The notes: generated by a model from the letters alone, not told the origin. 64,000 nt of DNA from Bacteroidaceae bacterium (GCA_017617315.1 JAFZWM010000044.1:21755-85754), one strand, 5' to 3'; shown: positions 17,968-26,758, counted from the stretch's first letter. Made by a program: numbers and translations.

Positions 17968-18180
17968 AATTGACAATTTTAACTTGAAAGTTGAGAGTTG
18001 AAATTTGAAAATTCTTAACAATTCACAATTGACAATGGACAATTGACAATGAGAACTTGAAAGTTGAGAATTGAAAATTCTTTTGATTTTTGAAAATTTA
18101 AAAAATGATGGGGAATTCATAATTGACAATTTCTTAGTTGAGAATTGAAATTTGAAAGTTGAAAAGAACTTAATAGAGAA
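17850..18180. repeat. heptamer AT-rich repeat array overlapping the CapA-like 5' end
   Basis: Runs of AATTGAC, TTGAAAA and TTGAAAG heptamers. Part of the array lies inside the open frame of the CapA-like gene and encodes Phe/Gln/Leu/Ser/Ile-rich residues on the minus strand. Confidence 0.75.
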
Positions 18181-18304
18181 TTGGATTGGTTTACCTCTTC
18201 TACAGAACGACTCTTTCTTGCAATAAAGGTGAGAATCTGTCTTGGATTGCTATTGTTTTTCTTTACCAATTTGCTTTTTATACGGCTATGCCGTAATCTT
18301 TTGC

Positions 18305-18371
18305 AAACTTAGAAAAAGTTGAGAATTGAAAGTCTTTTTTTTCAACTTTCAATTCTCAAATCTCTAAGTTT
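18305..18371 (-). terminator. large hairpin made of inverted heptamer repeats downstream of the DUF3160 gene
   Basis: An inner perfect 15-bp stem (18319-18333 with 18345-18359) and an outer 9-bp stem AAACTTAGA/TCTAAGTTT (18305-18313 with 18363-18371) enclose a T-rich loop. Its position just past the minus-strand stop at 18393 suggests a terminator or RNA 3'-end stabiliser built from repeat DNA. Confidence 0.5.
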
Positions 18372-18392
18372 CAATTCTCAATTTTCAACTTT

Positions 18393-20822
18393 TTAGCAGC
18401 CGGAACTGTAGAATGTTTCTTCGTTTTCCTTTATTTTTTTGTTGATGATGAGGGGCTGCATCCATACAGGACGTGCCGGAACATCGTCCTTTTCGAGTCG
18501 CTTCTGCCATTCCTCGTCGGTATAGCGTTTGTCGAGCGGATTGACGAACTCGTAATAGCTGAACGTTGCTCCTCTTGTAAGGAATATCTTTCCGTTGATA
18601 ACCACGTTTACATATATGATGTCGGCTGTTCCTGTTGCTTCTTCAAGTATGCCGCCTTTCTGGCAGCCAAGTACGCTACGCGTGAAGACATCTGCCACGA
18701 GAGCTACGGAGCGGTCTGCTCCCTTCACCTCGTCCCAACTGCCAAGGTTCGAATCGGGGTCTATAACGCTTAGGGTGAACCATTCCAGCGAGCTGCCCAT
18801 GTGCCTTATTGTTGAGTATTCTTCTTCGCTTAGCATCTTGCCGTCAAGCTCTTTCTTCGATACCTTGATACAGAAGTCCATATAGTCGTCGAGGGTTGAG
18901 GTACGGCTTTTTAGGGACTCGCTCATAAGTCCGTTTTTATTCAGGAGCGACGACGTAAGGCTGAGCATTTCCTTCATCTTCTGCCAGAAGGCAAGGTTTG
19001 GCTCTACATATCCTACGCGTATAGGATCCGGGAATTCGCCTCCGCCGCCACATTCTGCGCAGATAGGCTGCTCGGCATACAGAATGGCATCGTGCTTGAG
19101 TTCAGCCCACGATGCGAGCCCTGTGTTGAGGTTCTTGCGCTTCCACGATGGGGTCTTCATGTAGTCGGGATAGTCCTTGTTTGGCTTCTGGAGCGCCACA
19201 AGACATTCCATCCACTTGTTGTACATCGACTTGTCCCAGTCGGCAAACGCCGCCATCTTTGCCTTCATCTTCGTCATCTCGTTGGTGTAGCCCTTCCAGT
19301 TGTCGGCATCTTGGTAGTATTCCTCGTTTATCTTGTCGGCAGCATCTACGCCGAAGGCCGAGAACACGTGAAGTCCGCGAGGGAACGCCACTTTTGAGTT
19401 TGGCTTCTCGTCGAACATACGACTTAGTATATATCCGTCGGGCATGTATCTCTGCGGCATGAAGTTAACCTTGTTCTCGCAGCCATCCTCGGCAATCTTT
19501 GATGTTATGCGGTTGCGTGTCTTGAAGAGCGTCGACAGGCGTGCGTTGATGTCCTTCAGGGTTGCGGCATCCGTAATTTTATCGGGCGATGAAATGTTCT
19601 TTGAGGCGAGATGTTCGGCAACATCTATGATTGCCACGTTGTCGGGTTCGCCCATAAGGAAGTCGAGAGTCTTGTAAACGCTCAGACCCTCTTTTGCCAC
19701 GCTACGGTCTATGTGGTTCAGCAGATATGCCATCATGGTGGCCTGCTTTACCGCCTGCTTCTGTTCGCTACAGAAGGTGAAGGTCTGTAGCCACATCATG
19801 CTTCTGAAATAGCGTTTCGATTCCTCGCTACGGGTATAGTGTCCGCGCGGCTTGAAGAGGTCGTACTGGAAATTTATGTTCTTGCCCATCATTGGCGACA
19901 TGGTTGCCTTCTCATTGAAAATGTTGGTTATTTCAAGTCCGGCCTTAGATGCGTACGACTCTGGCACATCTGGCTGCTTGCCCGTAAGCAGTCCGTTGGC
20001 TACCGCGAAATATGCTGCGTTGAACTCGGCAAGGTCTTTTATCTCGGCGTCGTCCGTGCCTTTGGCAATCTCCAGGGCCTTGTGGTACATGGCTTCGTTA
20101 AGAGCCTTTATGCGCGGAATAAACATATTTTTCTCCAACGATTTCAGCACATACGAGAAGTACATGTGGTATGCCTGAAGAAACACATCGGTTGTGATGT
20201 AGTTTGGCATGCTGGTGTATTCATTCTGCTCGTAGATGTTGAAGAGCTGCTCGTTGTTTGTTGGTACGATTGCAAAGTTGTGATGCGCCAGATGGCCAAG
20301 GAGCGGCTTGCCCATGTCGTCCATTTGGAACATGTTTACCGTCATGGCTGGGTTGGCGAGTTTCAGTCCGTCAACATCCGTCATCTGTAGTTTTTTCAGT
20401 TCGGCAATGCGCTTGTCTATGCGTTTAATGAACTCATTCTCTTCCTTGGAAAGGGTGACTTTGTTAAAGTCGGTGAGGGCGTTGTAGTCGTGCTCTTCCA
20501 GATATTTGTAGCAGCGTTTTTCGTACCACTTCGTCTTTTGGCAGAAGAATTGGTTGATGTCCTCTTCCATAAACCAAACGCCTCTGAGGGCATACGGATA
20601 GTGGCGCAGCAGACGCAGTTCCATCATCGTCATGTCGCTTATGTCCATATTAAGGTCGATTCTCTTGGGCAACAGTTTGCTGGTAACAAGGAACGAGTGA
20701 GGATTGAATTTCACGTTGACAGCCTGGCTGATGTTGTCTTCAATCTTGTCTTGCTTCTTGTTTTTCTGTGAACAAGACGCAAAGAGAAGGACTGTTGTGG
20801 CTAAAATCAGTATTTTCTTCAT
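18393..20822 (-). CDS. DUF3160-family lipoprotein
   Basis: 809 residues with a lipoprotein signal (MKKILILATTVLLFASC, Cys17). Residues ~70-105 (LRHYPYALRGVWFMEEDINQ, then KWYEK) resemble a YARHG-type module. The large remainder matches DUF3160 features such as PNYITTDVFLQAYHMYFSYVLK, CAECGGGGEFPDPIRVGYVEPN and EWFTLSVIDPDSNLGSWDE. The function of DUF3160 is unknown; an envelope-anchored role follows only from the signal. It is 15 bp downstream of another small lipoprotein gene and probably co-transcribed with it. Confidence 0.8.
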   Translation of the reverse strand: MKKILILATTVLLFASCSQKNKKQDKIEDNISQAVNVKFNPHSFLVTSKLLPKRIDLNMDISDMTMMELRLLRHYPYALRGVWFMEEDINQFFCQKTKWYEKRCYKYLEEHDYNALTDFNKVTLSKEENEFIKRIDKRIAELKKLQMTDVDGLKLANPAMTVNMFQMDDMGKPLLGHLAHHNFAIVPTNNEQLFNIYEQNEYTSMPNYITTDVFLQAYHMYFSYVLKSLEKNMFIPRIKALNEAMYHKALEIAKGTDDAEIKDLAEFNAAYFAVANGLLTGKQPDVPESYASKAGLEITNIFNEKATMSPMMGKNINFQYDLFKPRGHYTRSEESKRYFRSMMWLQTFTFCSEQKQAVKQATMMAYLLNHIDRSVAKEGLSVYKTLDFLMGEPDNVAIIDVAEHLASKNISSPDKITDAATLKDINARLSTLFKTRNRITSKIAEDGCENKVNFMPQRYMPDGYILSRMFDEKPNSKVAFPRGLHVFSAFGVDAADKINEEYYQDADNWKGYTNEMTKMKAKMAAFADWDKSMYNKWMECLVALQKPNKDYPDYMKTPSWKRKNLNTGLASWAELKHDAILYAEQPICAECGGGGEFPDPIRVGYVEPNLAFWQKMKEMLSLTSSLLNKNGLMSESLKSRTSTLDDYMDFCIKVSKKELDGKMLSEEEYSTIRHMGSSLEWFTLSVIDPDSNLGSWDEVKGADRSVALVADVFTRSVLGCQKGGILEEATGTADIIYVNVVINGKIFLTRGATFSYYEFVNPLDKRYTDEEWQKRLEKDDVPARPVWMQPLIINKKIKENEETFYSSGC

Positions 20823-20837
20823 ATTACGATTTGTTGT

Positions 20838-21395
20838 TTAGTTCTTTATATATCGCATGAATTTAAGTCCGAATCCATGCTGACGGTAAAGCGCCTCGAT
20901 GGTGTCGCCGTTTGCTTTGCGCTCCCAAGTGTGTATTATGTTGGGCGTGGTGTCGGTCTCGACCTTGAAGTCGATGAGGGGGCATCCGACCCTCGAGCCG
21001 AGCCATAGCGGACGTATGTGTTTGCCCTTGTACAGATGGAAGATGAACAGACGTTTGTCCTTCTCCTTTCGGTATCGGGTAGACTTTATTGGGCCTACAA
21101 GCAGCTCGGGCAGACTGTCGCCCGTTACGTCGCCGCAGGCAAAGCGGTATACCGGGTAGTTGAGCGCCCATGAGCTTAGGATGCTGTCGTTTCTTGTGTG
21201 TTCAAGACGGCTGGTAGAGTCGGTTACGGCAACAAGCCTTAGCACGCCCTCGCCCCAGGCGCAGCGGTAGCGGTATGTTGCTGAGTCTTCCTGTACCAAC
21301 GAGTATTCAGTTGTCTTAGGCTTTGAACATGCCCCCAAGAGGCACATGGTACACAATGTTATTGTAAGCCAGTCTGGCAAATGTATTTTTTTCAT
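20838..21395 (-). CDS. small lipoprotein with FG-GAP-like C-terminal region
   Basis: 185 residues from the ATG at 21395, chosen because MKKIHLPDWLTITLCTMCLLGAC is a standard lipoprotein signal (Cys23); the frame is open upstream, but that DNA is a G/C-tract region unlikely to be coding. The body includes ACGDVTGDSLPELLVG, a calcium-loop-like FG-GAP motif, then KDKRLFIFHLYKGKHIRPLWLGSR. Proteins of this kind report on or bind at the envelope, but no activity can be assigned. It is the first gene of a unit with the DUF3160 gene. Confidence 0.7.
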   Translation of the reverse strand: MKKIHLPDWLTITLCTMCLLGACSKPKTTEYSLVQEDSATYRYRCAWGEGVLRLVAVTDSTSRLEHTRNDSILSSWALNYPVYRFACGDVTGDSLPELLVGPIKSTRYRKEKDKRLFIFHLYKGKHIRPLWLGSRVGCPLIDFKVETDTTPNIIHTWERKANGDTIEALYRQHGFGLKFMRYIKN

Positions 21396-21695
21396 TATCG
21401 AATACAAAGGAAGTATTTTTTTTGTTATAGCAAAAGTTTTTTGGGGGAAATCTTGTTTTTTGGGGGGAGGGCGCTTTCTCTGATTGTGCTTCTTTTTTTT
21501 GCTTTTGGGGGTATAGTGTGGCGCGGCAGATGGGGGGACACTTGGGGGGCTGATGGCGATATGCTCTTTTTCCGAAGGCTGTTTTGGGGGGTACATTATG
21601 ATGAAACGCTTTCGGGGGGCTTTTAGGTTGATACGGGGAGGGGGACTTGTTTTTTATGCCGAACTTGCGTATTATAACGAAAGGGCGGATAGCAA
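21396..21695. repeat. G-tract cluster with no gene
   Basis: Within 21443-21644 there are about nine runs of four to six G residues on the plus strand (for example 21443-21447, 21462-21467, 21507-21511, 21532-21537, 21544-21549, 21586-21591, 21614-21619, 21635-21638, 21640-21644). Such density is exceptional for this window and compatible with G-quadruplex formation. Open frames here are artefacts of the biased composition. Confidence 0.7.
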
Positions 21696-21732
21696 AATAA
21701 TCCCCGTTTCTTTTAGAGAAACGGGGATTATT
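21696..21732 (-). terminator. strong bidirectional terminator
   Basis: AATAATCCCCGTTTC (21696-21710) pairs perfectly with GAAACGGGGATTATT (21718-21732). It lies about 45 bp past the stop of the gene ending at 21776. Confidence 0.8.
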
Positions 21733-21775
21733 TGTCGTGGCAAACGACTTTGCTTTTTCCTTTGCGGGCATTATG

Positions 21776-22282
21776 CTACAATTTGTATATTCTTTTTATC
21801 CAACGTTTAGAACTTTCCATACCCCATTGGATATGCCATTTTCTGCCATTAGTCTTGTCTATCAGAATAAATTGGTATATGTTTTTTGTAGGGTATAGTT
21901 CGAAACTACCTGAACCGTATCCCATACCGTATGTAAGGTCTTCGGTATTAATATCGATGGAGTATTCTTTGTCTTGATCCAAAGACCATTGAACTTGTTC
22001 TATCATGCCAGTCTTTGTGTCTAACTGCAACATTGTGTAGATATTTTCAGTTGGGTATAGTTTGTATCGTTGTTTCAACGAATTGGTGATTTCAATCTGC
22101 TCAAGCCAAGCGTTGTTGACTTGAAGCAGACTGTCTATTTTTTTCAAAGCAGAATTTTGCTTTGTTGTCTGGACATTAGTTCTCGCTTGAGTGTTTGTCT
22201 TTGCTTGAGCATTTGTTTTTGCCTGTGCAAGACAAATTGTTCCATATAGCAGCATAGTGGCGAGTGTGACTAATATCTTCAT
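21776..22282 (-). CDS. exported protein with two related YPT-type repeats
   Basis: 168 residues from the ATG at 22282, chosen for its signal peptide (MKILVTLATMLLYGTICLAQA). After it comes a short degenerate repeat AKTNAQ-AKTNTQ-ARTNVQ, then two similar halves: RYKLYPTENIYTMLQLDTKT and FELYPTKNIYQFILIDKTNG, each followed by a Q-W motif (QVQW, HIQW). The family is not recognised. The upstream gene ends 1 bp before this ATG, so the two form one operon. Confidence 0.6.
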   Translation of the reverse strand: MKILVTLATMLLYGTICLAQAKTNAQAKTNTQARTNVQTTKQNSALKKIDSLLQVNNAWLEQIEITNSLKQRYKLYPTENIYTMLQLDTKTGMIEQVQWSLDQDKEYSIDINTEDLTYGMGYGSGSFELYPTKNIYQFILIDKTNGRKWHIQWGMESSKRWIKRIYKL

Positions 22283-22283
22283 T

Positions 22284-22964
22284 TTACTCTTTATTGTAAT
22301 GGTTTCCGACATGATTTTGGTTATCACCAATTATGAGAAGAATGATAATCATAAGAAGTGGGGTGGCAATAATACTTAGCAGAACCCAAACGGCAACATT
22401 TCTGTTTCGTTTCTGTGCCATAACTGCCACAAGAACGTAGAAACCAATACTTGCGCCAATGGCAAATATTAAGAGTATGATGTAAAAAAGGAAAGAAAAA
22501 GTTGTATTGTCGTCGTCTACATCTACGTTACTATTGTAATTATAATAGCCTTCGCCTTCTTCGTACTTGTCTTCTTTTGCTACATTGTAATCTTTAAGTG
22601 TAAACTTTATTTTGAAAGTAGGATGTCCCAAATTTTCTTTTGTTTTGTAGTAATGGTAATTGCGCTCATGTTCGTATGCGGGTATATCAACTTTTCTTGT
22701 TCTACCCGGATCTATGTTGACATCAGATGAAAAGGTCTCGTAGTCTAATTCATTATTCGACATATCGAGATAGGTAATTGTGTAAACAACATTAAATACA
22801 GGCTCGTTTGTATTGTTTTTCAAAGCCAGCGTTCCGTTGTTATCAAGCCATGATTGTTCGTAGGACACCATGGTTATGTCTTTCTCCAGATTCTTCTTGG
22901 CTGCAAATGCCGAGACTATCAGAAACAGACTGAGTAGAGTAATAAAAAACCTTTTAGTAATCAT
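22284..22964 (-). CDS. exported membrane protein of unknown function
   Basis: 226 residues from the ATG at 22964 (signal MITKRFFITLLSLFLIVSAFA). The exported ~130-residue region (TLALKNNTNEPVFNVVYTITYLDMS) looks like an immunoglobulin-like beta fold of the FxLYD sort. Two hydrophobic helices near the C-terminus (FSFLFYIILLIFAIGASIGFY and VWVLLSIIATPLLMIIILL) flank a basic loop. No enzyme motif is visible. It is tightly spaced with the following exported gene. Confidence 0.6.
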   Translation of the reverse strand: MITKRFFITLLSLFLIVSAFAAKKNLEKDITMVSYEQSWLDNNGTLALKNNTNEPVFNVVYTITYLDMSNNELDYETFSSDVNIDPGRTRKVDIPAYEHERNYHYYKTKENLGHPTFKIKFTLKDYNVAKEDKYEEGEGYYNYNSNVDVDDDNTTFSFLFYIILLIFAIGASIGFYVLVAVMAQKRNRNVAVWVLLSIIATPLLMIIILLIIGDNQNHVGNHYNKE

Positions 22965-23255
22965 AAGTGCTATTTTTAGTTTCTTTTTGATTATGCATGT
23001 TTGGGGCATTTCTGCAATATGTCTTTAGCTGTCGCGTTTAGACATTCTTTATTTGTGGGACTATAGATATGTATTGATTGCAAATATAATGAATTATCTT
23101 ATGGAAATGTAGAAAATACATTTAAATTTTCTGCTTTGTAGATAAAAAGTTTGTGTAAGTATCTGGATTGTAAAAATGCTGTTTTTTCTTGCAAGGGACG
23201 TTTTGTTGGCCAATATGTTTAGCTATGTTGCGGCTGATGGGGACTTCTGATGTAT
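22965..23255. other. gene-free intergenic region
   Basis: About 290 bp, AT-rich, with no convincing frame, repeat or RNA. It should hold the promoter of the minus-strand pair ending at 21776, but no clear -7 element could be placed. Confidence 0.4.
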
Positions 23256-23291
23256 AAAAAGATAGGAGCGTACATGGGGGTGCGCTCCTAT
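23256..23291 (-). terminator. intrinsic terminator after the GH43 gene
   Basis: ATAGGAGCG (23262-23270) pairs with CGCTCCTAT (23283-23291); on the minus strand the stem is followed by CTTTTT. Confidence 0.75.
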
Positions 23292-23298
23292 TGATTTG

Positions 23299-24945
23299 TT
23301 ATTTTGTTGCGAACCTGATGGTCTCTAACGTGCAGATGGATTTTTCTTTGGTTGGAGACTTCATCAACAGGTAGACGGCGTGCTTGCCGGTAAGATTGCT
23401 GATGCTGTCGAGTTTGACGGGCTGCTCGGCTGAGGTCTGCGGCATATCGGGGGTTATCTTCAGCGAGCCGACGCACTTGCCGCCTTGCTGTGTCCACGGA
23501 CGGTCGATATAGACATCAATCTGTCCTTCGATGCCTTGCGGAATCATGCCGAGGAGGAGGTAGACATCTTGCTTGCCGTTGAGCCCGTTGAAATTGAAAT
23601 ACTTGTAACCAACGATAGAGCCGTCGGTATTGTTTACAACGGGGTTGATGTTGTTTTTGAGGGCGTAAGGCTCTTTTAGGTTTGACTCGGGCGTGGTGCC
23701 GTATGCTGCGGCTACGTATGAGCCGTAGAATTTGTTGTTAGGCCAGTTGTGCTCGGCTGTCTTTGGTCCGGTGTACCAACAGCAGATGCCGGCAGGATGT
23801 ATGTCGAGCGGGTTGAGGCCTTCGGTGCTGAAACCTTCTGACGTGTACTCGCCTTCGGAGATTGTTACCTTGCCGCCCTTGCCTTCCTCTACGGTTACGC
23901 TGATTGGCGCAACCATTGCCTGACGTGAAAATTCATTCAGGCCATTCTGACGGTGGTAAAATACCCACCATTTGCCGTTGATTTCGCAGATAGAGCCGTG
24001 GGTGTTGCCGCTTACGTTGTCCGAAGCGAACACTTTGCCGTCTGGGTCTTTCTCGCGTCCGCGACCGTCGATGATTGTGCCGCCGTATGTCCACGGGCCG
24101 AGGGGCTTGTCGCTATATGCGTATGCGAGGGTGTAGTTGGTCTGCGGCAGTCCGAAGTCGCCGTCGGCAGTCCAGCGGCTGTAAATGAATACGTATTTGT
24201 CTTTTATTTTGCGGATTGACGATGCCTCGAAGAATCTGAACTCGCCTTCCTGGTTGCGTCCCGGTATCATGTCTTCGATGATTTTTGTGCCTTTCTTGAC
24301 GGTTGCCATCGTTGTAGGGTCGAGTTCGGCGGCGTAGGAGCGTTCAAATCCCCAATAGCCATACACCTTGCCGTCGTCGTCGACAAAGACTGCCGGGTCG
24401 AATTTCAGTACGCCGTCGGTTTCGTTAGGATTCTTTGGGTTCCAGTTGATAACCTCGAACGGACCGTCGGGGCGGTTGCTCTTGGCTACCATTCCGTTTC
24501 TGCCGCCCACTTGGTTGTTGGGGTAGAGGTAGTAGGTTTTCTTGCCGTCCTTGTCTATCGAGAGGGTAACGTCGGGCGCAAAGAGGATGTCGGCTTCTTT
24601 CTGCGGTTCGCCCTTGCCGTTCTTGTCAACTTTGAGGATTACGCCGTCCATCCGCCAATGATTGAGGTCGTTGACGTCTGCCGACCATACCACTTGGTCG
24701 CGTCCGCAGTAGTTTTTTACTTCGATGTCGTGCGAGCCATATACATACACGCGCTTTTTGCCGGGGTTGTCGGGGTCGTCGAAGACGTAGGGTTCGCCGT
24801 CTGGAATGTGGTCCCACAACGGAATGTAGGGGTTGCCGATGGTTGTGAGCGTAGCCTCGGGCGCGTCGAAGCTGGTGGCCTGCTGGCTGCTACATGCGGC
24901 GAGAAGCGTGATGCCGCCAAGTAATAATAAGGTATTGCCTTTCAT
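23299..24945 (-). CDS. GH43-family glycoside hydrolase lipoprotein with C-terminal CBM6-like domain
   Basis: 548 residues from the ATG at 24945 (lipoprotein signal to Cys18). The five-bladed propeller catalytic region runs to about residue 350 with YVFDDPDN near the start, LFAPDVT, FDPAVFVDDDGKVYGYWG and FFEASSIRKIKDKYVF; the Asp and Glu residues in these blocks are the expected base, modulator and acid. Residues ~400-548 (YVAAAYGTTPESNLKEPYAL to the end) look like a CBM6-type beta sandwich. GH43 enzymes remove arabinose, xylose or related residues from hemicellulose or pectin side chains at the cell surface or in the periplasm; the exact linkage cannot be read. A -7 element lies about 50 bp upstream. 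Confidence 0.85.
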   Translation of the reverse strand: MKGNTLLLLGGITLLAACSSQQATSFDAPEATLTTIGNPYIPLWDHIPDGEPYVFDDPDNPGKKRVYVYGSHDIEVKNYCGRDQVVWSADVNDLNHWRMDGVILKVDKNGKGEPQKEADILFAPDVTLSIDKDGKKTYYLYPNNQVGGRNGMVAKSNRPDGPFEVINWNPKNPNETDGVLKFDPAVFVDDDGKVYGYWGFERSYAAELDPTTMATVKKGTKIIEDMIPGRNQEGEFRFFEASSIRKIKDKYVFIYSRWTADGDFGLPQTNYTLAYAYSDKPLGPWTYGGTIIDGRGREKDPDGKVFASDNVSGNTHGSICEINGKWWVFYHRQNGLNEFSRQAMVAPISVTVEEGKGGKVTISEGEYTSEGFSTEGLNPLDIHPAGICCWYTGPKTAEHNWPNNKFYGSYVAAAYGTTPESNLKEPYALKNNINPVVNNTDGSIVGYKYFNFNGLNGKQDVYLLLGMIPQGIEGQIDVYIDRPWTQQGGKCVGSLKITPDMPQTSAEQPVKLDSISNLTGKHAVYLLMKSPTKEKSICTLETIRFATK

Positions 24946-24996
24946 ACAATTAAGATAAATTAGGATATTGGTATTTGTAAAATTACACTTCAGGGA

Positions 24997-25004
24997 CAAA
25001 GATA
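24997..25004 (-). promoter_or_regulatory. -7 element of the GH43 gene
   Basis: TATCTTTG on the minus strand fits TAnnTTTG. The -33 region falls within the heptamer repeats that start at about 25010, so the repeat array may form part of this promoter. Confidence 0.5.
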
Positions 25005-25313
25005 GTTATTAAATTGAAAATTGAAAGTTGAAAGTTGAAAGTTTTTGAATTCATAATTCAAAATTCATAATTCATAATTCAAAATTCAGAATTCATAATT
25101 GGCGGTTGGCTTCATTAATTCATAAACTACCATTCGAAAAATAACTGTAACAACTGTAACTGTAACGCAATTCAATTCATAATTCATAATTCATAATTCA
25201 AAATTCATAATTCATAATTCAAAATTCATAATTCATAATTGACAATGCACAATTATGAGTTCCGTCATGCATTTTCAAATCCAGATTTTTTTTCACTTTT
25301 CAATTTTCAACTT
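25005..25313. repeat. heptamer AT-rich repeat array with the second 67-bp cassette
   Basis: Dense TTGAAAG, AATTCAT and AATTCAA heptamers surround the cassette at 25101-25167. The array reaches the 3' end of the AraC-type gene and supplies its last few codons. No gene lies inside. Confidence 0.8.
25101..25167. repeat. 67-bp dispersed cassette, copy 2
   Basis: It differs from 16789-16855 at only a handful of positions (for example TTCATTAATTC against TTTCTTTATTC). Flanking heptamers are also present here, so cassette and heptamers appear to move or expand together. Confidence 0.8.
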
Positions 25314-26180
25314 TCAATTTTCAATTTTCTTGAGTTCCCGGTATTCTTTTGGAGTTATTTGGGTGTATGTTCTGAAGTAGCGTGTGAAGGCGGTTTGGTC
25401 GGAGAAGCCGAGTTCGTCGCTTATCTGCTGTATTGTCATTTCGGGGTGTTGCCTAAGCAGATATTTGCTTTGTATTATTACATAGCGTGCAATCCATTCG
25501 CCTGCGCCTATGCCTGTGGCTTGCCGTATAACCCTGCCAAAGTATTTGGGCGACAGACATAGTTGCTCGGCATAGAAGCGAACCTCGCGACTTTCGCGAT
25601 AATGTATGGCTATGGCTCTGTGAAAGCGCGAGAGCAGTTGCTGTACTGGCTGCTCGTCTTGCAGCGTCATCGCGCCGTTCTCGCGTATGAAAGTCTCGGT
25701 CATGTCGGCCAGAATGTCCATTTGCTCCGCCATAAGTTCGTCGCGCTTTGGGTGCTTCAGTAGGCTTATGCTGTTTAGCAGCCTGAAGCAGGTGTATATG
25801 CTATCGAACTGGAAGCCGTTAAGTTTGAAAGATGTGTTGTAATGGTATTCAACGTGATAATGTGCCGGATGCATCTGCTTTATGTACTCCAAGAACCTTG
25901 CCGAGATGACGAGGAGCGTAGCCCTGTAGTCGGGGCTCACCTCGTGGGCATACAATATGTGGTTGGGAAAGATTATTGCCGTTTCGTGCCTGCGGAACTC
26001 AACCGGGTGCATGTCGTATTCTGCCCGCAGCCATCCGCTGTGGTTAAGGGCTATGACGAGGTAGGGCGAGATGTAAGGCTCGCCATATACCGGCATGTCC
26101 GTTACGTTCTCGAGCACCGCCAGTCCAACCCTTTCAATCTGCTCAGCCATGTTTGCAAGAGGATGTTTGAATGTAGTCAT
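25314..26180 (-). CDS. AraC-family transcriptional regulator
   Basis: 288 residues. The N-terminal ~170 residues form a cupin-like sensor region (PYISPYLVIALNHSGWLRAEYD). The C-terminal double helix-turn-helix (REVRFYAEQLCLSPKYFGRVI and EMTIQQISDELGFSDQTAFTRYFR, ending ITPKEYREL) is typical AraC/XylS. The last codons (LKKIEN) run into heptamer repeat DNA. Targets are unknown; the nearest candidates are the GH43 gene downstream or the exported proteins read divergently from 26387. Confidence 0.88.
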   Translation of the reverse strand: MTTFKHPLANMAEQIERVGLAVLENVTDMPVYGEPYISPYLVIALNHSGWLRAEYDMHPVEFRRHETAIIFPNHILYAHEVSPDYRATLLVISARFLEYIKQMHPAHYHVEYHYNTSFKLNGFQFDSIYTCFRLLNSISLLKHPKRDELMAEQMDILADMTETFIRENGAMTLQDEQPVQQLLSRFHRAIAIHYRESREVRFYAEQLCLSPKYFGRVIRQATGIGAGEWIARYVIIQSKYLLRQHPEMTIQQISDELGFSDQTAFTRYFRTYTQITPKEYRELKKIEN

Positions 26181-26386
26181 AAGTGGAAATATAGATGTTT
26201 GTATAACTGTCTTCTGGCTAATTTATTATGCTCTATCCGACTTTTTGTCAAACATTTCAATCTTTACGGGTTTATGCGAATGAAGAATGTTTTCTAATTT
26301 TGGCCTCTGAAAACCAGTTGGTTGAAATCGGATATAAGAATATATTATGTAAGAATTGAATGATAGAAATTTTTAAATCAATTACA

Positions 26387-26758
26387 ATGAGAAAAGTTTT
26401 GCTGACATTATTGATGGCGGTAGGAGTACTTGTTGCCCGTGCTGACGGCTATGCCTACCTTACCTTCGAGACTGCCGACGGAGCGAGGGCTTCGGTTGCG
26501 GTAGAGTCGCTTGCGCTGAGCATAAGCGGCACAACACTTACGGCTGGCACGCAGTCGTTTAACCTGTCGAACCTTGCCAAGATGTACTTCTCTAATGCCG
26601 ATGAGACTACGGGCATAGAAGAGGTTACGGACGCAACCCTTGACGAGGCTGCCGAGATTTACGACCTGCAGGGACGTACGGTTTCGAGAGAGCAGATGAA
26701 GAAGGGTGCGTACATTGTAAAGACAAAGCAGAAAACCTATAAGATTGTGGTGAGATGA
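26387..26758 (+). CDS. small exported protein with type IX-like C-terminal domain
   Basis: 123 residues from the ATG at 26387, chosen for the signal MRKVLLTLLMAVGVLVARA. The body (YLTFETADGARASVAVESLALSI, NLSNLAKMYFSN) is short, and the C-terminal IYDLQGRTVSREQMKKGAYIV plus a basic strand resembles the Por-type C-terminal sorting or anchoring domain of Bacteroidetes secreted proteins. The stop overlaps the next ATG (ATGA), so the two genes are translationally coupled and probably act together. Confidence 0.7.
   Translation: MRKVLLTLLMAVGVLVARADGYAYLTFETADGARASVAVESLALSISGTTLTAGTQSFNLSNLAKMYFSNADETTGIEEVTDATLDEAAEIYDLQGRTVSREQMKKGAYIVKTKQKTYKIVVR

Noticed and set aside
21316..21810. Frames on both strands in the G-tract region
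   Set aside because: Pro/Lys-rich or Gly-rich translations result from homopolymer tracts; there is no start context or homology, and a terminator lies inside.
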